A stretch of 64,000 nucleotides of DNA from Halonotius aquaticus (GTDB lineage: Archaea > Halobacteriota > Halobacteria > Halobacteriales > Haloferacaceae): assembly GCF_003605575.1 (NCBI RefSeq), contig NZ_QKNY01000018.1:186001-250000 (forward strand), in the 5' to 3' direction. The first letter of the stretch is position 1; the number at the start of each line of letters is the position of its first letter. The notes under the pieces are model-generated. The model was not told the origin of the DNA, made no database searches, and saw nothing but the letters and a program-made list of their open reading frames with translations. Shown in pieces: positions 60,517 through 64,000 of the stretch. Made by a program: the position numbers and the translations under genes.

Positions 60517-60930
60517 CTACCCGAGCCGTTCATCGAGAATCAGCCGCGTTTTCGTTCCCTTGACCTCGTCTAACTCGCGGGCTTGGCTGATCAGGTCGTT
60601 GACGGCTTGGGTATCGACGCAGTCGACGACGAGAACGATATCGTCCTCGCCGGAGACCTGCCAAACGAAATCGACCTCCTCCCAGTCGGCCATCCGCTCG
60701 GAGACCGCGCTGGTGGTGACGTTCATGTCGACGGAGACTTCGATCATCGCCTTCACATTCCCGGTGCGCGTGGTAACGGTGAACCGCTCGATGATCCCCT
60801 CACTGGTAAGCCGATCGACGCGGTTGCGCACGGTGCCCTCCGAGGTGCCGATCTCGTCGGCGATCTCGGTGTAGGGCGTCCGGGCGTCCCGCCGTAGGAT
60901 CGAGAGGATCTGCCGGTCGAGATCGTCCAT
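60517..60930 (-). CDS. lrp: Lrp/AsnC-family regulator
   Basis: 137 residues. The HTH is in the first 55 residues (LDRQILSILRRDARTPYTEIA, then IGTSEGTVRNRVDRLTSEG), and the RAM domain follows (TGNVKAMIEVSVDM; WQVSGEDDIVLVVDC), which binds amino acids and makes octamers in relatives. It is divergent from carA across a 96-base region holding palindromes, so it probably controls carA and itself. Arrangement next to carA is common in haloarchaea. Confidence 0.9.
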   Translation of the reverse strand: MDDLDRQILSILRRDARTPYTEIADEIGTSEGTVRNRVDRLTSEGIIERFTVTTRTGNVKAMIEVSVDMNVTTSAVSERMADWEEVDFVWQVSGEDDIVLVVDCVDTQAVNDLISQARELDEVKGTKTRLILDERLG

Positions 60931-60961
60931 GCCGTGAGATGTGCCGGCAGGCCCTTACCGA

Positions 60962-61021
60962 TTACGAATTTCGTAACGAATCTTCGAACGACGCACTTAT
61001 TAGCGATCACCGATACGTATC
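60962..61021. promoter_or_regulatory. lrp/carA divergent control region with palindromes
   Basis: TTACGAA-T-TTCGTAA (60962-60976) is a perfect inverted repeat with one spacer base, overlapped by TTCGT-A-ACGAA (60969-60979). GATACGTATC (61012-61021) is another exact palindrome just before carA ATG 61027. ACTTATTA (60994-61001) is the carA TATA-like box, 26 bases before the start, giving a leaderless carA transcript. The sites lie on both sides of the TATA box, so regulator binding would affect carA directly. An Lrp operator is inferred from the adjacent gene. Confidence 0.6.
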
Positions 61022-61026
61022 TCGTA

Positions 61027-62088
61027 ATGTCAGACGCCTACATCGCGTTAGCCGACGGTCGCGTGCTGGAAGCGCGCTGCCGTGCGCCGGGCACCACCCG
61101 CGGCGAACTCGTATTCACAACCGCCTATACGGGCTATGAGGAAAGCCTCACCGATCCCTCCTACGAGGAGCAGGTACTCACCTTCTCGTATCCGCTAATC
61201 GGCAACTACGGGGTGCGCGCCGACCGCTTCGAATCGAGTCGCATCCACCCGCGTGCCGCCGTCGCCCGCGAGTTCACCGAGGAGATGGCAACCTGGTTCG
61301 AATCTGAGGGCGTCCCCGCGATCGATCACATCGAGACGCGTGATCTCGTCACCTCCATCCGCGAAGATGGCGCGATGAAATGCGGGATCGCCGCCGGCGA
61401 GGACGTCACCCCGGAAGACGCCAAAGCCGAACTCGACCAGTGCAAGGAGATGAGCGACCATACCGAGATCGGCCAGCAGGTGACCACGCCCGAGCCGACC
61501 GTCCACCGCGGCGGCGGCGAGGCCGACGTGGCCCTCATCGACTGTGGCGCGAAGGGATCGATCATTGATTCGCTCACGGAGCGCGGCGCGGACGTCCACG
61601 TCCTGTCGTGTCAGACCGCCGCCGAGGAGATCCGCGAGCTCGATCCCGATGTGCTGTTTATTTCCAACGGACCGGGCGATCCCGCAAACTTCCAGAACGC
61701 CCAGTCGCTCGTCGAGGCGTTCGCCGGGGAAATTCCGATCGCCGGCATCTGTCTCGGCCAGCAGATCGTCGCCCGCGCCTTCGGCGGCGACACCGAGAAG
61801 ATGGCCTTCGGCCACCGCGGCGTCAACCAGCCTGTCCGCGACCTTGAGACCGATCAGGTCGTCATGACGACCCAAAACCACGGCTACACCGTCTCCGACC
61901 CGGGCGATCTTGTGGTCACCCAGCGCAACGTCAACGACGACACCGCAGAGGGGCTGGCCGACGACGAACGTGGGATCATCACCCGCCAGTATCACCCTGA
62001 AGCCAACCCTGGCCCACACGACTCGCTTGGCTTCTTCGACGACGTGTTGGCGATGGTTGATACGCAGTCGGCTGTCACCGCCGACTGA
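61027..62088 (+). CDS. carA: carbamoyl phosphate synthase small subunit
   Basis: 353 residues, MSDAYIALADGRVLEARCRA. The N-terminal domain (RGELVFTTAYTGYEESLTDPS) is the CarA fold; the C-terminal class I glutaminase carries GICLGQQ (Cys near 241) and QYHPEANPGPHD with the catalytic His. It supplies ammonia to CarB for pyrimidine and arginine synthesis. carB is not next to it in this window. ATG 61027 is fixed by the family N-terminus and by the promoter spacing. Confidence 0.95.
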   Translation: MSDAYIALADGRVLEARCRAPGTTRGELVFTTAYTGYEESLTDPSYEEQVLTFSYPLIGNYGVRADRFESSRIHPRAAVAREFTEEMATWFESEGVPAIDHIETRDLVTSIREDGAMKCGIAAGEDVTPEDAKAELDQCKEMSDHTEIGQQVTTPEPTVHRGGGEADVALIDCGAKGSIIDSLTERGADVHVLSCQTAAEEIRELDPDVLFISNGPGDPANFQNAQSLVEAFAGEIPIAGICLGQQIVARAFGGDTEKMAFGHRGVNQPVRDLETDQVVMTTQNHGYTVSDPGDLVVTQRNVNDDTAEGLADDERGIITRQYHPEANPGPHDSLGFFDDVLAMVDTQSAVTAD

Positions 62089-62191
62089 GGCGCGGCGTCA
62101 AAACGACCACAGAGAACGACCGGGTCGAATCGACCACCGCGAGCCGGAAATCGGCAGTCGTTTACTGCTTGCTGATCGAGGTGTTGGCATC

Positions 62192-62584
62192 ATGGCTGAC
62201 GTGCTCGATCAAGATCTTTACGAGCGAACCAAGGCATTACTCGAACCCGGCGACATCGAGTTGGCGGGTGTCATTGTCCACACCGATCTCTCGGGTGAGG
62301 AAGACCTCGAAATGCAGGAGCTCACCGTCGACCTCAACGATGTGATCGCCGCCCACACAGACAAGGGTGAAAGCTACATCTACGCCGGCAACGACGACCC
62401 CGAGTTCGCCTCCAACCAGTTCCACGGGCGAACCCTAGAGGACGATGAATTCGTCTGGGAGTGCCAGCAGCTACTGCGAGACGGGCGGTTTCATCTCGTC
62501 TTCTACTATGAGGCAACCGCCGACCACGAGGCGATCATCGAGGCGATGGAAGACCGCGATCTGTCGGTGACCCCGGTACCGTAG
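62192..62584 (+). CDS. DUF5778 family protein
   Basis: 130 residues, MADVLDQDLYERTKALLEPG. The sequence, with GDIELAGVIVHTDLSGEED and FVWECQQLLRDGRFHLVFYY, matches the haloarchaeal DUF5778 family. A mixed alpha/beta fold is predicted; no motif suggests a reaction. Strong acidity and codon use support expression. Function unknown. Confidence 0.8.
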   Translation: MADVLDQDLYERTKALLEPGDIELAGVIVHTDLSGEEDLEMQELTVDLNDVIAAHTDKGESYIYAGNDDPEFASNQFHGRTLEDDEFVWECQQLLRDGRFHLVFYYEATADHEAIIEAMEDRDLSVTPVP

Positions 62585-62654
62585 TTGAGCGCCGACAACA
62601 GGTCGTGGCGACGATAACCGAGAGGTTGACACGGCTGGCGATCCAATCGGTTGT

Positions 62655-62876
62655 ATGGCAGAGACGACGTTGCGGGAGTTTCTCAGCACGGATGCCCTGC
62701 TGTTGGCGACAGTGTTGCTCGTCGGCGTCGCCGGCTCCGGGGTCGCCCGGTGGAGCCTCGGCCAACTCGGGTTCACGACGCTGGGGGAACTGGTCTATAT
62801 CGCCGGCTACGGCGGGATGGTTGTCGTCGTCTGGTATGGCTGGATTCGGCCGCTGGATATCACCGGCCCGGAGTAA
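62655..62876 (+). CDS. 73-residue membrane protein
   Basis: MAETTLREFLSTDALLLATV, two membrane segments (about 14-31 and 44-62), and a tail RPLDITGPE. No known family to me. The gene stands alone between DUF5778 and a second small membrane protein; both are likely real because of their composition. Confidence 0.65.
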   Translation: MAETTLREFLSTDALLLATVLLVGVAGSGVARWSLGQLGFTTLGELVYIAGYGGMVVVVWYGWIRPLDITGPE

Positions 62877-62973
62877 TGACAGTCCCAATACAGATGGGAA
62901 GGCGAGACACCGGCAGTTGCGGCGACAGAGAACGGAACTTTAATGCGCGTTTCAACGACACCTCCTACTAGGC

Positions 62974-63222
62974 ATGCTGCCGTTATTCATCGACGCGATC
63001 CTGGTCGACTACAACATCGGGCAGTTCCTGCTGCTCGGGTTCGTCCTCACGACCCTCGGTGCACTCCCACTGAAATCACAACAGGTGATCGGCATCAACA
63101 CGATGCTGTTCGGCGTGATCTTCGTGTTGACGCCAGCGTCGCTGCTGCCAAACGTCTACCTCTTTTTGGGGTTGACGCTGTTGGTCATCGGCCCGATGGT
63201 CTACGTCACCGCCCGTGGATGA
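62974..63222 (+). CDS. 82-residue membrane protein
   Basis: MLPLFIDAILVDYNIGQFLL starts the protein; three hydrophobic segments (about 15-31, 37-56, 60-78) follow. CTTTAATG (62937-62944) lies about 31 bases before ATG 62974 and can serve as a TATA element. The function is unknown. The tail, VTARG, is short and basic. Confidence 0.7.
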   Translation: MLPLFIDAILVDYNIGQFLLLGFVLTTLGALPLKSQQVIGINTMLFGVIFVLTPASLLPNVYLFLGLTLLVIGPMVYVTARG

Positions 63223-63312
63223 CGATCGCGGGCCGATGAGCACGACGGCAGCCACCGGCCGGCGGCGGCCGGCTTCGCTACCTTTTTCGGGCGACTGCGA
63301 TAACCCCAACGC

Positions 63313-64000
63313 ATGATTACGGTTCGGGCCCCGGCGACGAGCGCGAACCTCGGCAGCGGCTTCGATGTCTTCGGCGTCGCCTTCGATCGGCCGGCTGACA
63401 TCATCCGCGTCGAACGCGCCGAGCAGACGACCATCGACATCACCGGGGTCGGCAGCCAGTATATCCCGACTGATCCCGACGCCAACACCGTCGGCGCGGT
63501 CGTCGACGCCTTAGACGCGCCGGCCCACATCGAGATCGACAAAGGCGTCCGGCCAGCCTCGGGGCTGGGCTCCTCGGCGGCGTCGGCAGCCGGCGCGGCC
63601 GTCGCGCTCAACGAACTCTATAATCGCGGGCTCAGCCGATCAGAGCTCGTCCCCATTGCCGCCGAGGGCGAGGCCGTCGTCTCCGGGACGGCCCACGCCG
63701 ACAACGTCGCCCCATCAATCCTTGGGGGCTTCACGATCGCCACCGCCGACGGGGTCGAATCCGTCAGCACCGACATCTCGCTTGTCGCCTGTCTGCCGGA
63801 GATCGCCGTCTCGACGCGGGATGCCCGCCGGGTCGTCCCCGAAACCGCACAGATGGCGGAGGTCGTCGAGACCGTCGGCAACGCGGCGACGCTGGCTGTC
63901 GGGATGTGTCGCGGCGATCCTGATCTCGTCGGTCGCGGAATGGATGATCCGCTGGTGACGCCCGCCCGCGCGGAGTTGATCACCGGCTACGACGCGGTTC
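63313..64000 (+). CDS. thrB: homoserine kinase, 5' part
   Basis: First 229 residues; the gene runs off the right edge. MITVRAPATSANLGSGFDVF is the GHMP kinase start, and RPASGLGSSAASAAGAAVAL (near 76-95) is the phosphate-binding motif. SGTAHADNVAPSILGGF is a ThrB block. It phosphorylates homoserine on the way to threonine. ATG 63313 lies ten bases after GATAACCC. Nothing in the visible part suggests disruption. Confidence 0.93.
   Translation, partial: MITVRAPATSANLGSGFDVFGVAFDRPADIIRVERAEQTTIDITGVGSQYIPTDPDANTVGAVVDALDAPAHIEIDKGVRPASGLGSSAASAAGAAVALNELYNRGLSRSELVPIAAEGEAVVSGTAHADNVAPSILGGFTIATADGVESVSTDISLVACLPEIAVSTRDARRVVPETAQMAEVVETVGNAATLAVGMCRGDPDLVGRGMDDPLVTPARAELITGYDAV

Overview
The window is a 64 kb piece of a chromosome from a halophilic archaeon (class Halobacteria). 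The evidence is GC-rich coding DNA, strongly acidic proteins, twin-arginine lipoprotein signals, leaderless promoters with TATA boxes about 25 bases before the start codon, an elongator tRNA-Met with an intron, an archaeal RNase P RNA, PAN, RFC-L, Cbf5, a JAMM protease, and many small families known only from haloarchaea (DUF555, DUF5778, DUF5786, DUF5811, DUF5830, HFX_2341 and Hvo_1808 types). The genus cannot be fixed from what is seen.

Layout. 1-3.8 kb: the 3' end of malQ, an OGG-type DNA glycosylase, DUF555, a small lipoprotein and a CARF-like/winged-helix regulator. 3.8-6.6 kb: a membrane-anchored sulfite-oxidase-fold molybdoenzyme, an Asp/Met-repeat lipoprotein and a two-gene regulator/membrane-protein module. 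6.6-10.8 kb: tRNA-Pro(GGG), a PemK/MazF-like toxin with a winged-helix partner, then the archaeal cluster adk - DUF106 - cmk - cbf5. 10.8-13.1 kb: a CBS/ParB-like protein and an RCK-DHH fusion. 13.1-23.6 kb: a complex I operon on the minus strand, nuoA-B-CD-H-I-J1-J2-K-L-M-N, without the NADH module nuoEFG. 23.7-32.3 kb: purK-purE, a secreted phospholipase-D-like protein, a RecJ-like DHH protein, JAMM protease with FAD synthase, and small haloarchaeal proteins.

32.4-36.7 kb is a lower-GC accessory stretch that begins at the intron-containing tRNA-Met. It holds a second regulator/membrane module, a lipoprotein esterase and an unknown two-gene membrane locus. 36.8-47.5 kb: DUF1684, malic enzyme, a sensor kinase interrupted by one amber codon, an M24-like protein with a degenerate metal site, heme A synthase, RFC large subunit, and a DUF433/DUF5615 toxin-antitoxin pair whose toxin is frameshifted. 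47.6-64 kb: flavin-binding protein, XRE regulator, lipase-maturation-factor protein, pyruvoyl arginine decarboxylase, PAN ATPase, PepF, TruA, RNase P RNA, AMMECR1, nicotinate phosphoribosyltransferase, an Hvo_1808 surface protein, an IDI-like Nudix protein, divergent Lrp/carA, and the start of thrB.

How the genes work together. The core of the window supports respiration (complex I, heme A), nucleotide supply (adk, cmk, purEK, carA), RNA processing (Cbf5, TruA, RNase P RNA), replication (RFC-L) and protein turnover (PAN, JAMM, PepF). The most unusual items are the duplicated winged-helix/membrane-protein module, the lone CARF-like regulator, the two enzymes that keep their fold but have lost active-site residues (M24, IDI), the CBS/SerK-like protein and the two recently broken genes.
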